From Halopseudomonas bauzanensis (GTDB taxonomy: Bacteria > Pseudomonadota > Gammaproteobacteria > Pseudomonadales > Pseudomonadaceae): 64,000 bases of DNA. Of this stretch, positions 19,486 through 29,607 are shown one piece after another. The stretch lies in the NCBI RefSeq assembly GCF_900114735.1, contig NZ_FOUA01000001.1:62001-126000 (forward strand), given 5' to 3'. Numbering within the stretch: position 1 is the first letter of the stretch; each line of letters starts with the position of its first letter. The notes beneath the pieces are model-generated. The model saw nothing but the letters and a program-made list of their open reading frames with translations, searched no databases and was not told the origin of the DNA. The position numbers were made by a program, and so were the translations under genes.

Positions 19486-20433
19486 TCAAGCTCCTTCGGC
19501 AAGGCGGGCGACGGCATCGGCAAAACCCTCGACGCTGTCCAGATTATGGGTAGCCACACCTTTGGCGCAGCGCTTGTTCAGACCCGACAACACCTTGCCG
19601 GGACCGCATTCGACCAGGTCAGTGACACCCTGGGCGGCGATGTATTCGATGCTTTCGACCCAACGCACCGGGCTGTACAGCTGCTCGACCAGCTGCTGAC
19701 GCAGACCGTCGAGATCCGCCGCCGGGCGCGCCGTCACGTTCTGTACCAGGGTAATCTGCGGCTGATGCCAGGTCAGTGCAGCAAAATCCTGTGCCAGTTG
19801 TTCGGCAGCCGGCTGCATCAGTGCGCAGTGGGACGGCACGCTGACCGGCAACGCGATGGCGCGCTTGGCACCCGCGGCCTTGCAGGCCTCGATGGCGCGC
19901 TGCACGGCGGCGGCCTGACCGGCGATGACCACCTGGCCCGGCGCATTGAAGTTGACCGCGCTGACCACCTCACCCTGGGCCGCCTCGGCGCACAGCTGGA
20001 TGATCTGCTCGTCCGCCAGGCCGAGAATGGCCGCCATGCCGCCCTCGCCTTCCGGGACGGCCTGCTGCATCAGTTGACCGCGACGCTCGACCAGGCGCAG
20101 CGCGTCAGCGAAACCGATCACCTCGGCGGCCACCAGGGCAGAATATTCACCCAGGCTGTGACCGGCCACGAACGCCGGCCGGGCTTCGCTGTTCGCCTGC
20201 CACAGGCGCCACAGGGCAACGGAGGCGGCCAGAATGGCCGGCTGGGTGCGGTCGGTCCGGTTCAGTTCGGTATCCGGGCCGTTCTGGCAAAGTTGCCACA
20301 GGTCGTAGCCCAGCGCATCGCTGGCTTCGACAAAGGTATCGCCAATCAGACTGTGCTGCTCCGCCAGACCGGCCAGCATGCCGACCGCCTGGGAACCCTG
20401 TCCGGGAAATACGAAAGCGAGGGTTTGAGTCAT
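19486..20433 (-). CDS. fabD: Malonyl-CoA:ACP transacylase
   Basis: Transfers malonyl from CoA to ACP. 315 residues with an FPGQGSQ start, the nucleophile Ser93 in GHSLG, and His202 in VPSHCALM. The start at 20433 has GAGGAAA upstream; the longer frame to 20460 has no ribosome site. It sits between plsX and fabG in the conserved order. Confidence 0.95.
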   Translation of the reverse strand: MTQTLAFVFPGQGSQAVGMLAGLAEQHSLIGDTFVEASDALGYDLWQLCQNGPDTELNRTDRTQPAILAASVALWRLWQANSEARPAFVAGHSLGEYSALVAAEVIGFADALRLVERRGQLMQQAVPEGEGGMAAILGLADEQIIQLCAEAAQGEVVSAVNFNAPGQVVIAGQAAAVQRAIEACKAAGAKRAIALPVSVPSHCALMQPAAEQLAQDFAALTWHQPQITLVQNVTARPAADLDGLRQQLVEQLYSPVRWVESIEYIAAQGVTDLVECGPGKVLSGLNKRCAKGVATHNLDSVEGFADAVARLAEGA

Positions 20434-20471
20434 GCAACTTTCCTCATTGTTGTCATTCATTGATTAAGTCT

Positions 20472-20500
20472 CCGTCTGAGATGACCCACTGGTCAGACGG
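20472..20500 (-). promoter_or_regulatory. Intercistronic hairpin between plsX and fabD
   Basis: CCGTCTGA and TCAGACGG form an eight-base-pair stem around a 13-base loop, directly after the plsX stop. A competing stem, TGACC/GGTCA, overlaps its right arm, so two alternative folds are possible. No T tract follows. It may be a processing or attenuation site. Confidence 0.4.
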
Positions 20501-20501
20501 G

Positions 20502-21524
20502 TCACAAGAGTTCGCCCCGGCAGCGCGCCAGGCGTGCCGCGATGCGCTGCGGCATCTGCGACTGGCAGGCGCGCACGGCCTGCCCGATGGCCACCTCCAG
20601 CGCCTGCTGGTCGGCGTTGCCATGGCTCTTGACCACCACCCCCTGCAACCCAAGCAGTACCGCCCCATTATGGCGATTGGGGTCCAGGCGCTCGCCCATC
20701 GGTTTCAATGCCCGTCGCAACAGCGGCGCCATCAGCCGCAGCGCGAAGCTGCCGGCCAGGGCCCGGCGCAGCTCATCCTGCATATAGCCGGCCAACCCTT
20801 CGCTGGCCTTGAGCACCACATTGCCGACAAAGCCGTCACAGACCACCACATCGGCGCGATCCTGGAACAGCTCGTGACCTTCTATATGGCCGACATAGTT
20901 CAGCGAACGGCTGTCACGCAGCAGCTCGGATACTTCACGCACCCGCAGGGAACCCTTGTTGATTTCGCTACCGATGTTCAACAACCCGACCCGCGGTCGC
21001 TCGATATCAGTCAGCTCGGCCACCGCTTCGGAGCCCATCACGGCAAATTCGAACAGCTGCCGCGCCGAGCAATCGACATTGGCCCCCAGATCGAGTACAT
21101 GGCAGAACTTTCCGGCTACCGGCAAAGCCGCCATGATCGCCGGCCGCTGAATACCTTCCACCGTTCCCAGCAGGGTTTTTGCCAGCACCATCAGCGCACC
21201 GGTATTACCCGCACTCAGACAGCCATCGGCCACGCCGTCACGCACCTGCTCGATGACCACGCGCATGGACGCATCACGCTTGCTGCGCAGCACGCTGGCA
21301 GGCAGATCGTCGGCGAGAATGGTTTCGGAGGTATGGACGAAGCTGACACGATCGTCAGGCAGGCGGTATTCACGGGAGAGGCTGGCCATCGGTTCGGGCG
21401 AACCGACCAGAACGACGTTGAACCCAGGAATCTGCTGAAGGCAGCGGGCAACGGCGGGGATAATGCAACGGGGACCGAAGTCCCCGCCCATCACATCAAT
21501 CGCTAAGCGGACTGACGTGGACAA
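20502..21524 (-). CDS. plsX: Phosphate acyltransferase PlsX
   Basis: Makes acyl-phosphate from acyl-ACP for phospholipid synthesis, acting as a peripheral membrane enzyme. 340 residues. Conserved stretches include IDVMGGDFGP at the N-terminus, CLSAGNTGALM and the late VVCDGFVGNVVLKASEG. Three bases separate it from rpmF, the conserved rpmF-plsX order. Confidence 0.96.
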   Translation of the reverse strand: MSTSVRLAIDVMGGDFGPRCIIPAVARCLQQIPGFNVVLVGSPEPMASLSREYRLPDDRVSFVHTSETILADDLPASVLRSKRDASMRVVIEQVRDGVADGCLSAGNTGALMVLAKTLLGTVEGIQRPAIMAALPVAGKFCHVLDLGANVDCSARQLFEFAVMGSEAVAELTDIERPRVGLLNIGSEINKGSLRVREVSELLRDSRSLNYVGHIEGHELFQDRADVVVCDGFVGNVVLKASEGLAGYMQDELRRALAGSFALRLMAPLLRRALKPMGERLDPNRHNGAVLLGLQGVVVKSHGNADQQALEVAIGQAVRACQSQMPQRIAARLARCRGELL

Positions 21525-21527
21525 GAC

Positions 21528-21710
21528 TTATTCGTCGTTGTCCTTGTTGACCACCTGACGACCACGATAGAAGCCGTCCGGGGACACGTGGTGACGGAGG
21601 TGAGTCTCGCCAGTAGTTTGATCTACGGACAGAGCCGCCGAGGTCAGTGCATCGTGCGAACGACGCATACCACGTGCGGAACGAGACTTTTTGTTCTGCT
21701 GTACAGCCAT
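21528..21710 (-). CDS. rpmF: 50S ribosomal protein L32
   Basis: Small basic ribosomal protein of 60 residues, with the typical N-terminus ([19 protein letters not shown]). The zinc-binding cysteines of some L32 proteins are absent, as usual for Pseudomonas. It lies 19 bases after yceD, the widely conserved yceD-rpmF pair. Confidence 0.97.
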   Translation of the reverse strand: MAVQQNKKSRSARGMRRSHDALTSAALSVDQTTGETHLRHHVSPDGFYRGRQVVNKDNDE

Positions 21711-21729
21711 GACTTTAAGCTCCTAAGCT

Positions 21730-22251
21730 TCAGGTATCACGTTTCAACTTGGCCAACACACTGAAGGGGTTGGGCTTTTCAGCTTCTTCCTCAGGCTCCG
21801 CAGTATCAGGCTGAAAGCCTGGCGGGTGCTGACATGTTTCCATCGGATGCATCGGCACTGCGGGCAAGGCCAGCAGCAGTTCGTCCTCGATCAGCGCGTG
21901 CAGATCGAGCGCCTCGTCATCCACAATAACCGGTTCATAATGGCGAGGCAGATTCTTCGCCGCCTCGTCACTCGTTACAAAACCCACATCACATTCGGTA
22001 TCCAGCGTCAGCACAACCTGCTCCAGGCAGCGCTGACAGATCTGCGCCACCTCGACCTGATAATGCCCGTGCATGGCGCTGATGCCCTGTGCGTCCCGCA
22101 CAAATGCGAGCTCCGCCTGAACATCTCCAGCAGGAGCGTCAAGCAAGGCGGTGAGACGGGGCATATTGGCGGTGGGCACGGTCCCTTTCAGGACGATTTC
22201 ACGGTCAACCAGCCGACGCGGCTCTATGTGTGCAGGTATGGGTCCAGACAT
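21730..22251 (-). CDS. yceD: YceD family protein (DUF177)
   Basis: A 173-residue DUF177/YceD protein, a family linked to 23S rRNA and ribosome assembly. The conserved core with ICQRCLEQV is present. The start at 22251 has no Shine-Dalgarno sequence; instead a near-consensus promoter ends nine bases before the ATG, so the mRNA is predicted to be leaderless or nearly so. It heads the rpmF-plsX-fab operon. Confidence 0.92.
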   Translation of the reverse strand: MSGPIPAHIEPRRLVDREIVLKGTVPTANMPRLTALLDAPAGDVQAELAFVRDAQGISAMHGHYQVEVAQICQRCLEQVVLTLDTECDVGFVTSDEAAKNLPRHYEPVIVDDEALDLHALIEDELLLALPAVPMHPMETCQHPPGFQPDTAEPEEEAEKPNPFSVLAKLKRDT

Positions 22252-22260
22252 AAGCGCGCA

Positions 22261-22289
22261 ATTCTAGGCACCGCAGGGGCCGCTGTCAA
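22261..22289 (-). promoter_or_regulatory. Near-consensus sigma-70 promoter of yceD-rpmF-plsX-fab operon
   Basis: On the minus strand TTGACA (22289-22284), a 17-base spacer and TAGAAT (22266-22261) form a near-perfect promoter. The start point would fall two to four bases before the yceD ATG at 22251. Confidence 0.85.
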
Positions 22290-22375
22290 AACTATTTGCC
22301 GAAAAAACCATGCCACCGACGTCACGGGGACAACTGAAGCTAGAATAGCGCAATTTATCGCACAAGGATCCCAAG

Positions 22376-22954
22376 ATGGCCCATCTGGTTCTCGCCTCCA
22401 GCTCCCCCTACCGACGCGCACTACTTGAGCGCCTCGGCATTCCCTTCGAGCATGCCGCGCCCGAGGTCGACGAAACACCCCGGGCTGGCGAAACACCGGA
22501 GCAGCTCACGCTGCGCCTGGCCCTGGACAAGGCCCGCGCCCTGGCAAGCCGCTTTAACGATCACCTGATTATCGGTTCGGACCAGGTCTTGCTATTGGAA
22601 GGCCAGGCGGTCAGCAAACCTGGGACCCATGCCGCGGCAAAAGAGCAACTCAGGCGCTGCAGCGGCCGCACCGTGCAGTTCACCACCTCGCTTTGCCTGC
22701 TCAACAGCGCCACCGATCAATACCAACTGACCAGCGAGCCCTTCAAGGTCAGCTTCCGCGAGCTGGATGAGAACAGCATCGAGCGTTACCTGCAGCGTGA
22801 ACGCCCATACGACTGTGCCGGCAGCTTCAAAATGGAGGGACTGGGCATCTCGCTGTTCCGCGCCCTGCAGGGCGACGACCCCAACAGCCTGATCGGACTA
22901 CCGCTGATCAGGCTGTGCGAGATGCTGCGCCAGGAAGGAGTGCAGCTGCCGTAA
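22376..22954 (+). CDS. Maf family nucleotide pyrophosphatase (YceF type)
   Basis: House-cleaning pyrophosphatase that hydrolyses modified nucleotides; the YceF subgroup prefers 7-methyl-GTP. 192 residues. The N-terminal [17 protein letters not shown] is diagnostic, followed by [13 protein letters not shown] and the late [17 protein letters not shown] stands seven bases before the ATG, and a TAGAAT -10 lies at 22341-22346. Divergent from the yceD operon. Confidence 0.93.
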   Translation: MAHLVLASSSPYRRALLERLGIPFEHAAPEVDETPRAGETPEQLTLRLALDKARALASRFNDHLIIGSDQVLLLEGQAVSKPGTHAAAKEQLRRCSGRTVQFTTSLCLLNSATDQYQLTSEPFKVSFRELDENSIERYLQRERPYDCAGSFKMEGLGISLFRALQGDDPNSLIGLPLIRLCEMLRQEGVQLP

Positions 22955-23025
22955 GACTCTGCCTCAAACATCCGCTCCCGCTGGTCGGCATACACTGCAG
23001 CGAGAGGCTTGCCGGAAGGCGACCC

Positions 23026-24027
23026 TTACCGCAGTGCGGGCGCCGCCAGACCGAGATGGGTCGCCAGGGTATTGCCGATGCTGGTGCCCAGTTGGCGCGA
23101 AAAGCGCTGGAAAGGCGACTCGCGGTGGGTGAAGTCGACCAGCTCTTCGGTGCCGACGATATCCCGAGCCACTGCCGAGGCGCTGGACAGCCCATCGATC
23201 AGCCCCAGCTCCAGCGCCTGTTCGCCGGACCAGACCAGCCCGCTGAACAACTCCGGATGCTCCTGGAGCCGATCACCACGCCCTTCTCTCACCTGCTCGA
23301 TGAACTGCTGATGAGTGGTCTCCAGCACCGTCTGCCAGAACTCGCGCTCGTCCTGACGCTCGGGCTGGAAAGGGTCGAGGAAGGCCTTGTGCTCGCCAGC
23401 GGTATAGGTGCGCCGCTCGACCCCGAGCTTGTCCAGCGTCTCGACAAAACCGAAACCGGCCGCCGTCACCCCGATCGAACCCACCAGACTGGCCTTGTCG
23501 GCATAGATCTCGTCCGCCGCTGCAGCAATATAATAGGCCCCTGAAGCACCGATATCGGCGATCACCGCGTAGACTTTGACTTCCGGGTTCAGCGCGCGCA
23601 GCCGCTTGATCTCGTCATACACGTATCCGGACTGTACCGGGCTGCCGCCCGGGCTGTTGATGCGCAGCACGACCCCGCGGGTCTGCTCATCCTTGAACGC
23701 TCGCCGCAGACTGGTGACCAGGTTGTCGGCACTGGCTTCCTGCTGGTCGGCGATGGCGCCCCGCACTTCGATCAGCGCCGTGTGAGGCTTGCCAGTGGCG
23801 CTGCTACCGTCGATGGCGCCGAGCGGGGAAAACAGAAACAACGCGCCGATCAGATAAAGGAAGGTCAGACTCTTGAAGAAGATCCCCCAGCGCCGCGATC
23901 GACGCTGCTCCTGCACCGAAGCCAGCAGGGTTTTCTCCAGCAGCGCCCAGGCCTTCTTGTCCTCCTTCTGCGCCTTGAGCTCATTGCGCTCAACCATCGG
24001 GCCTTCAGTCCATTGGTTCTGTTCCAT
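23026..24027 (-). CDS. sppA: Signal peptide peptidase SppA, 36-kDa type
   Basis: Inner-membrane serine protease that degrades leftover signal peptides. 333 residues with one N-terminal membrane segment (about 50-69) and a single protease domain. The Ser/Lys dyad is Ser162 (GASGAYYIA) and Lys178 (ADKASLVGSIG). It lies three bases after the HAD phosphatase gene, with which it is probably co-transcribed. Confidence 0.94.
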   Translation of the reverse strand: MEQNQWTEGPMVERNELKAQKEDKKAWALLEKTLLASVQEQRRSRRWGIFFKSLTFLYLIGALFLFSPLGAIDGSSATGKPHTALIEVRGAIADQQEASADNLVTSLRRAFKDEQTRGVVLRINSPGGSPVQSGYVYDEIKRLRALNPEVKVYAVIADIGASGAYYIAAAADEIYADKASLVGSIGVTAAGFGFVETLDKLGVERRTYTAGEHKAFLDPFQPERQDEREFWQTVLETTHQQFIEQVREGRGDRLQEHPELFSGLVWSGEQALELGLIDGLSSASAVARDIVGTEELVDFTHRESPFQRFSRQLGTSIGNTLATHLGLAAPALR

Positions 24028-24030
24028 CTA

Positions 24031-24705
24031 TTACACCTCTGTCAGTTGGCCCGTCCGGAATCGCGGCAGGACCCAGCCATGAAACTCATCGAAGGAATCC
24101 ACGCAATGCACCGGCTGGCAGCGCAGCAGCTGCGCATGGGTCATGGCCCCATAGGTCACTGCTACCGGACACACGCCGGCATTGTGGCCCATGAGGATGT
24201 CAAACTCACTATCGCCAACCATGCATGCATCGGCCGGCGTTACGTCCAACTCGGCGAGAATCTGTTCAATCATCAGCGGATGCGGCTTGCCGGCGGTTTC
24301 ATCCGCGCAGCGGGTCACATCGAAGTAGCTTTCCAGACCGTGGGAGTCGAGCATACGATCCAGTCCACGCCGCCCCTTGCCCGTTGCCACGGCCAGATGG
24401 AAACCACGGCCGCGCAGAATATCCAGCGCGCCGCGTACACCTTCGAACAACGGCGAAGGATTCTGTTCCAGCGTCAGGTAATTATCGGCGTAGGCCTGGA
24501 TCAATTGCTTAGCCTGAGCAGGGTCATCCAGCTCCGGGTAGAGCACCGCTACCGCATCCGGCAGGGCCAGGCCGATGATGTCGCGCACCTCCCGTACCGA
24601 GCGCACCGGCAGACTCACATCCACTGCCGCGCGCTGCATGGCAACGACAATATTGTCGATGGAATTGGCCAGCGTGCCATCCCAGTCGAAAATCAGGGTA
24701 TTCAT
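24031..24705 (-). CDS. HAD-superfamily phosphatase (phosphoglycolate phosphatase-like)
   Basis: A 224-residue haloacid dehalogenase-type hydrolase. Motif I is FDWDGTLANS, motif II ATGKGRRGLD with the conserved Thr/Lys region, and motifs III/IV GKPHP and VGDSEFDILMG. A helical cap is inserted after motif I. The nearest named relatives are Gph-like, but the substrate cannot be assigned. Gene order rluC-HAD-sppA is conserved in Pseudomonas. Confidence 0.88.
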   Translation of the reverse strand: MNTLIFDWDGTLANSIDNIVVAMQRAAVDVSLPVRSVREVRDIIGLALPDAVAVLYPELDDPAQAKQLIQAYADNYLTLEQNPSPLFEGVRGALDILRGRGFHLAVATGKGRRGLDRMLDSHGLESYFDVTRCADETAGKPHPLMIEQILAELDVTPADACMVGDSEFDILMGHNAGVCPVAVTYGAMTHAQLLRCQPVHCVDSFDEFHGWVLPRFRTGQLTEV

Positions 24706-24706
24706 G

Positions 24707-25678
24707 TCACTCCTCGCTCAAGCGGCTCAGGGTTCTGTCCCAGACCGTCCCAGGCTCGGCGGACACCTCCAGGCGCCCGCCCTCGGGCAGCTCAGCGGAA
24801 AGGGAAACCGCATGTAAGAACAGTCGCTTACCACCCTTTTCTCGAATGATTCTGGAAAAATCATCATCGCCGTACTTGGGATCACCGGCAATCGGATGAC
24901 CAGCATGCCGGGCATGCACCCGGATCTGGTGGGTCCGTCCGGTGATGGGCCTGGCCTCTACCAGCGTGGCAAAGTCACCGAAGCGCTGGATTACCCGAAA
25001 CTCGGTCAGCGACTCCTTGCCTTCCGGATTGACCTCGACCATGCGCTCGCCGGAGCGCAGATTGTTTTTCAATAAAGGTGCATGCACCTTCTTCACCGTT
25101 GACGGCCAGCGTCCGCGCACCAGCGCCAGGTAGCATTTGGTGACCCCCTTGCCCGGCCCGTCACCACGCAGCTCAGCATGCAGATGGCGCAACATGCTGC
25201 GTTTCTTGGCGATCATCAGGCAGCCAGAGGTGTCGCGGTCCAGCCGATGCACCAGCTCCAGCTGTTGCAGTTCGGGACGCAACTGGCGCATCGCCTCGAT
25301 CACGCCGAAGTCCAGCCCGCTGCCACCATGCACAGCGAGGCCCGCCGGCTTGTTGACCACGATCAGCCCTTTGTCTTCATAGAGGATGTTGCTCTCCAGC
25401 GCATTGAGAATGCCCTGCCCCACCAGCGCCGGCTCATCGGGCTGGGGCAGGCGCACCGGCGGAATCCGGATGCTGTCACCTGCGCGCAACCGGTACTCGG
25501 GCTTGATGCGGCCTTTATTCACCCGCACCTCGCCTTTGCGCAGGATGCGATAAATGAGAGTGCGCGGTGCCCCCTTGAGTCGGGTCAGCAGATAGTTGTC
25601 GATTCGCTGACCGGCCTGGTCTTCGCTGATCAGGTCGGTCTGCACGGCAGCGGAAATAACGGGTTGATCGATTTTCAT
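24707..25678 (-). CDS. rluC: 23S rRNA pseudouridine synthase RluC
   Basis: Converts uridines 955, 2504 and 2580 of 23S rRNA (E. coli numbering) to pseudouridine. An N-terminal S4 RNA-binding domain ([13 protein letters not shown]) is followed by the RluA-type catalytic domain with the Asp in [10 protein letters not shown] and the late GRTHQIRVH. The Met at 25678 is chosen; no good ribosome site is visible, and an ATG five codons upstream (25693) is an alternative. It is divergent from rne, as in other gammaproteobacteria. Confidence 0.93.
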   Translation of the reverse strand: MKIDQPVISAAVQTDLISEDQAGQRIDNYLLTRLKGAPRTLIYRILRKGEVRVNKGRIKPEYRLRAGDSIRIPPVRLPQPDEPALVGQGILNALESNILYEDKGLIVVNKPAGLAVHGGSGLDFGVIEAMRQLRPELQQLELVHRLDRDTSGCLMIAKKRSMLRHLHAELRGDGPGKGVTKCYLALVRGRWPSTVKKVHAPLLKNNLRSGERMVEVNPEGKESLTEFRVIQRFGDFATLVEARPITGRTHQIRVHARHAGHPIAGDPKYGDDDFSRIIREKGGKRLFLHAVSLSAELPEGGRLEVSAEPGTVWDRTLSRLSEE

Positions 25679-25705
25679 CGGCGCATGATACATTTTTTCA
25701 TGCAA

Positions 25706-25734
25706 TTGAAGCACTTGATTAATGCTGCTATAGT
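25706..25734 (+). promoter_or_regulatory. Promoter of rne
   Basis: TTGAAG (25706-25711), a 17-base spacer and TATAGT (25729-25734) form a good sigma-70 promoter. The predicted start near 25741 gives a leader of about 470 bases before rne. Confidence 0.75.
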
Positions 25735-25740
25735 CCGACG

Positions 25741-26211
25741 AGCTGCGCAAAAGGCAGCAGGAAGGCAGCCGCGATCGACGCGATTGCAGCCTTCCCAGAA
25801 ACATTGATGTAGAGCCTTCGCCAGGCTGGAAGCAACGCCGGCGAACCTCGATGGAAAAACATGCTGCAGGCCACAGGCCGGCAGAATATTAACCCGCTCC
25901 CCGAAGACGACGAGCGGCACCGATTCAGATGGGCAAGTGATTAGGTGGAGATGCACAGCTTCAGGATGATGTGACGAGCGCTGACACTTGCATTGATGTG
26001 TGTCCCCGTCCCAGTCCGGCTGATTCCTCCCTACAAAGAAGTTTCTCTGTACTCGCCATAGACAGACTGAAATGCTGTTGCCCAACGGCACGGCAATTTT
26101 GAATTCTGAACAAGGGCAAGGTTGGCCCAAGCAGAAACACGCCTGACACCTAACAGAAGAATCAGGTGCCGTACTCGTGTTCCGGAAGCATTGGAAACAC
26201 AACGGTACTTC
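25741..26211 (+). promoter_or_regulatory. Long structured 5' leader of rne
   Basis: About 470 untranslated bases without a credible gene. The first 60 contain two hairpins: GCTGC/GCAGC (25742-25758) and GGAAGGC/GCCTTCC (25760-25795). In enteric bacteria a long rne leader lets RNase E cut its own message and autoregulate; the same is inferred here. The long minus-strand open frame crossing this region is the shadow of rne. Confidence 0.65.
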
Positions 26212-29200
26212 ATGAAAAGAATGCTGATCAACGCAACTCAGCCCGAAGAGTTGCGCGTCGCCCTGGTAGATGGCCAGAAGCTGTACGATCTGGACATCGA
26301 ATCCGGCGCACGCGAACAGAAGAAATCCAATATCTACAAAGGCCGCATTACCCGCGTCGAACCCAGCCTGGAAGCCGCTTTCGTCGACTTCGGCTCCGAA
26401 CGCCACGGCTTTCTGCCGCTGAAGGAAATCTCTCGCGAATACTTCACCAAACAGCCTGAAGGTCGCGTCAACATCAAGGAAGTGCTCAAGGAAGGCCAGG
26501 AAGTCATTGTCCAGGTCGACAAGGAAGAGCGCGGCAATAAAGGCGCCGCCCTGACTACCTTCATCAGCCTGGCCGGCCGCTATCTGGTGCTGATGCCGAA
26601 CAACCCCCGCGCCGGTGGCATTTCCCGTCGCATCGAAGGTGAAGAGCGCAACGAACTGCGCGAAGCCCTGAACAGCCTCAACGTTCCCGCCGACATGGGC
26701 ATGATTGTCCGTACCGCAGGTCTCGGCCGCAGCGCAGAGGAATTGCAGTGGGATCTGGATTACCTGTTGCAACTGTGGGAAGCGATCAAGTCCGCCTCCA
26801 GCGAACGCAGCGGCACCTTCCTGATCTACCAGGAAAGTAACGTCATCATCCGCGCCATCCGCGATTACCTGCGCCAGGATATCGGCGAAGTACTGATCGA
26901 CAGCGAAACCGTCAAGGAAGAGGCGCTGAACTTCATCAGCCAGGTCATGCCGCAGTATGCGAGCAAGGTCAAGCTCTACGAAGACAGCGTACCGCTGTTC
27001 AACCGTTTCCAGATCGAAAGTCAGATCGAGACCGCCTTCGAGCGTGAAGTGAAACTGCCTTCCGGCGGCTCCATCGTCATCGACCACACCGAAGCCCTGG
27101 TGTCCATCGACATCAACTCGGCGCGCGCTACCAAAGGTGGCGACATCGAAGAAACCGCGCTACAAACCAACCTGGAAGCGGCTGAAGAAATCGCCCGCCA
27201 GCTGCGTTTGCGTGACATCGGTGGTCTGATCGTCATTGATTTCATCGATATGACCCCGGCCAAGAACCAGCGCGCCGTGGAAGAGCGGGTACGCGAAAGC
27301 CTCGAAGCCGACCGCGCCCGCGTCCAGGTCGGTCGCATCTCCCGTTTCGGGCTGCTGGAAATGTCCCGGCAGCGTCTGCGTCCTTCCCTGGGCGAAACCA
27401 GCGGTATCGTCTGCCCGCGTTGTAACGGCCGCGGCACCATCCGCGACGTTGAATCCCTGTCGCTTTCGGTACTGCGCCTGATCGAAGAAGAAGCGCTGAA
27501 GGATCGCACCGCCGAAGTGCGCGCCCACGTGCCGGTATCCATCGCTACCTTCCTGCTCAACGAGAAGCGTGATGTGCTGGCCAAAACCGAGGCCCGCACC
27601 AAGGTGCGCTTGCTGGTGTTGCCCAACCCGCACATGGATACCCCGCACTTCGAGGTCCAGCGTCTGCGCGACGACCAGGAAGCCGTGCTCAATGGCGAAT
27701 CCAGCTACAGCATGACCACCGAAGCCGAGCCCGAAGAGCCGGTACAGGTGAGCCAGACCCGTGCCATCGTACGCCAGGAAGCAGCGGTCAAGACCCTCGC
27801 CCACTCGCGTCCGGCCCCCACGGCCGCTCCGGCGCCAGCACCAGCACCGGTTGCCGCAGCCAACAAGGCCATCCAGGAGTCCCAGCCGGGTCTGATCAAG
27901 AGTCTGATCAAGTCCCTGGTCGGCATGTTCGCCCAGGACAACCGCCAGGAAGAGGAAGCCGAGCAGCAGGCGACCAGCCAGGCCAATCGCAAGCCAGCGG
28001 CGGATGGCCGTGGCAACGAGCGCCGCAGTAACCGCAACCGCCGGCCGCGCCCAGAGCGTGACAACCGCGGCGGTGCACGTGGCAACCGTGGTGGTGAAAC
28101 TGCTGCCGAGCGCACTGACAAGCCCCAGCGCAGCGAACGCAAGTCCAGCGACGTCGTAGCCGATACCGACGCCGCCACACCGAGCGCCAGCAAGCCGGCA
28201 GAAGGCACCACCGGTCGTCGTCGCCGTCGCAGCCCCACCGCGGCCGCAACCGCTGAAAGTAGCGAACAACGCGCTGCTGCCACCGAGCAGGCACCGGCCC
28301 GTCAGGATCGTCGCCCGCAGCGCCAGGCCGAACAGGCCACCGTGAAAGACGAAGAATTGCCAGTCGAGCAGAATGCCGAGCAGACCGACAGCGAGAATAC
28401 CGCTGAGGGTGAGCGTCCGAAGCGTCGTTCACGCAACAGCCAACGCCGTCGCAACAATCGTCGCAGCCGTTCCGCCCAGGATGATCAGAGCGGCGACAAC
28501 GCTGCCAGCGCAAACCAGACCAGCGAAGCGACTGATGACAGCAACGCCAGCAAGCCGGTAACGGCCGAGCACGGCGACGCTGCCGCTACCGACGTCAAGG
28601 TTCCGGCTGCTGCCGCGGTAGCCGTCACCGAGGCGGTTGCCGCCAGTGAAGGTCATGAGCCGGCAGAGATGATCAACGAGCCCGCCGTCGAAGCTGCCCT
28701 TCCGGAAGCGACTACCGAAGCCCTGGCTGAGGTCAAGCAACCGGTGGAAGCAGGTTTGACCCAGGCGGTATCCGACATCGAGCAATCGATCGAGAACGCG
28801 GTTGAAGCCTTCAATCAGTCCCAGCGCGATGACAGCGCCCCGGCTCAGGCCGAGACCGAGGTCACTCAAGCCGAGCCGAGCGCCACAGCTGACGCAGCCG
28901 AACCTGCTGTAGTCGTGGCCGAAGAGCAGCCTGCCGCCGTTATCGAACCCGTCGCTGAAACCGCAGCAGCCGTCGAACCCGAGGCACCGGTAGCCCAAGC
29001 GCCCGAAGCCGAACCGGCCCCGGTAGTCACCGAGGAGGCAGCCCAGGCACCCGCTCAGGTTGAAGCGCAGGAGCCAGCCCCGGTAGCACAGGAGCCTGTC
29101 GAGCAGGCGATTCCGGCCCTCACCGAAAGCGGTCGCGCATTCAACGACCCGCGTGAGATCCGCAAGCGTCGCATGGAGGCCAAGCGCCTGGCCGAGCAGG

Positions 29201-29514
29201 CCGAAGCACAGGCCAAGGCCGAAGCGGAAGCACCTGCCCCGGCAGTGGAAGCTGACGCCGAGCCGGCAGCTGCAGCCGAGCCGGTAAGCGAAGCCATGGC
29301 CGAGGCCCAGGAAGTGATTGAACACATCCCGGAAGCTCAGGCCGCTGACCAAGCGGAAACAGCAACCGACGCTCAGTCAGCCGAGCCGGCAGCCGAAGCC
29401 GCACTCCCCAGCCCTGCCGAAGGCGAGGTACCGGAGCATCCGGCTACCAGCGCACCGGTACAACAGGACGCGCCTGAGGAAGATGACAACCGCCCGGAAA
29501 CACCCAAGGGCTGA
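26212..29514 (+). CDS. rne: Ribonuclease E
   Basis: Endoribonuclease of the RNA degradosome, about 1100 residues. The N-terminal half is catalytic: S1 domain from about residue 36, metal-binding Asp300 and Asp343, and the zinc-link Cys401/Cys404 (CPRCNGRG). The C-terminal half (about 510-1100) is low-complexity scaffold, first Arg-rich (an RNA-binding pattern), then rich in Ala, Glu and Pro. A conserved-looking [10 protein letters not shown] element stands near residue 975. The start at [10 protein letters not shown] matches the family; the frame upstream does not. Confidence 0.97.
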   Translation: MKRMLINATQPEELRVALVDGQKLYDLDIESGAREQKKSNIYKGRITRVEPSLEAAFVDFGSERHGFLPLKEISREYFTKQPEGRVNIKEVLKEGQEVIVQVDKEERGNKGAALTTFISLAGRYLVLMPNNPRAGGISRRIEGEERNELREALNSLNVPADMGMIVRTAGLGRSAEELQWDLDYLLQLWEAIKSASSERSGTFLIYQESNVIIRAIRDYLRQDIGEVLIDSETVKEEALNFISQVMPQYASKVKLYEDSVPLFNRFQIESQIETAFEREVKLPSGGSIVIDHTEALVSIDINSARATKGGDIEETALQTNLEAAEEIARQLRLRDIGGLIVIDFIDMTPAKNQRAVEERVRESLEADRARVQVGRISRFGLLEMSRQRLRPSLGETSGIVCPRCNGRGTIRDVESLSLSVLRLIEEEALKDRTAEVRAHVPVSIATFLLNEKRDVLAKTEARTKVRLLVLPNPHMDTPHFEVQRLRDDQEAVLNGESSYSMTTEAEPEEPVQVSQTRAIVRQEAAVKTLAHSRPAPTAAPAPAPAPVAAANKAIQESQPGLIKSLIKSLVGMFAQDNRQEEEAEQQATSQANRKPAADGRGNERRSNRNRRPRPERDNRGGARGNRGGETAAERTDKPQRSERKSSDVVADTDAATPSASKPAEGTTGRRRRRSPTAAATAESSEQRAAATEQAPARQDRRPQRQAEQATVKDEELPVEQNAEQTDSENTAEGERPKRRSRNSQRRRNNRRSRSAQDDQSGDNAASANQTSEATDDSNASKPVTAEHGDAAATDVKVPAAAAVAVTEAVAASEGHEPAEMINEPAVEAALPEATTEALAEVKQPVEAGLTQAVSDIEQSIENAVEAFNQSQRDDSAPAQAETEVTQAEPSATADAAEPAVVVAEEQPAAVIEPVAETAAAVEPEAPVAQAPEAEPAPVVTEEAAQAPAQVEAQEPAPVAQEPVEQAIPALTESGRAFNDPREIRKRRMEAKRLAEQAEAQAKAEAEAPAPAVEADAEPAAAAEPVSEAMAEAQEVIEHIPEAQAADQAETATDAQSAEPAAEAALPSPAEGEVPEHPATSAPVQQDAPEEDDNRPETPKG

Positions 29515-29532
29515 GTTTCATCGCTGCAATAG

Positions 29533-29562
29533 AAAAGGGGATGCCATTGGCATCCCCTTTTT
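29533..29562. terminator. Bidirectional terminator between rne and murB
   Basis: GGGGATGCC and GGCATCCCC form a perfect nine-base-pair stem with a three-base loop, flanked by AAAA on the left and TTTTT on the right. It serves rne on the plus strand and could serve murB on the minus strand. Confidence 0.93.
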
Positions 29563-29607
29563 CATTCTCGATTCACTGTCAGCAACAGCCCTGTTGGGCA
29601 ACTGGCA

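Noticed and set aside
25675-27087. 470-codon minus-strand frame across the rne leader and start
   Set aside because: It is the shadow of rne; the part over the leader has no recognisable protein features.
27160-29352. Gly-rich minus-strand frames opposite the RNase E tail
   Set aside because: Low complexity comes from the complementary Ala/Glu/Pro codons of rne.
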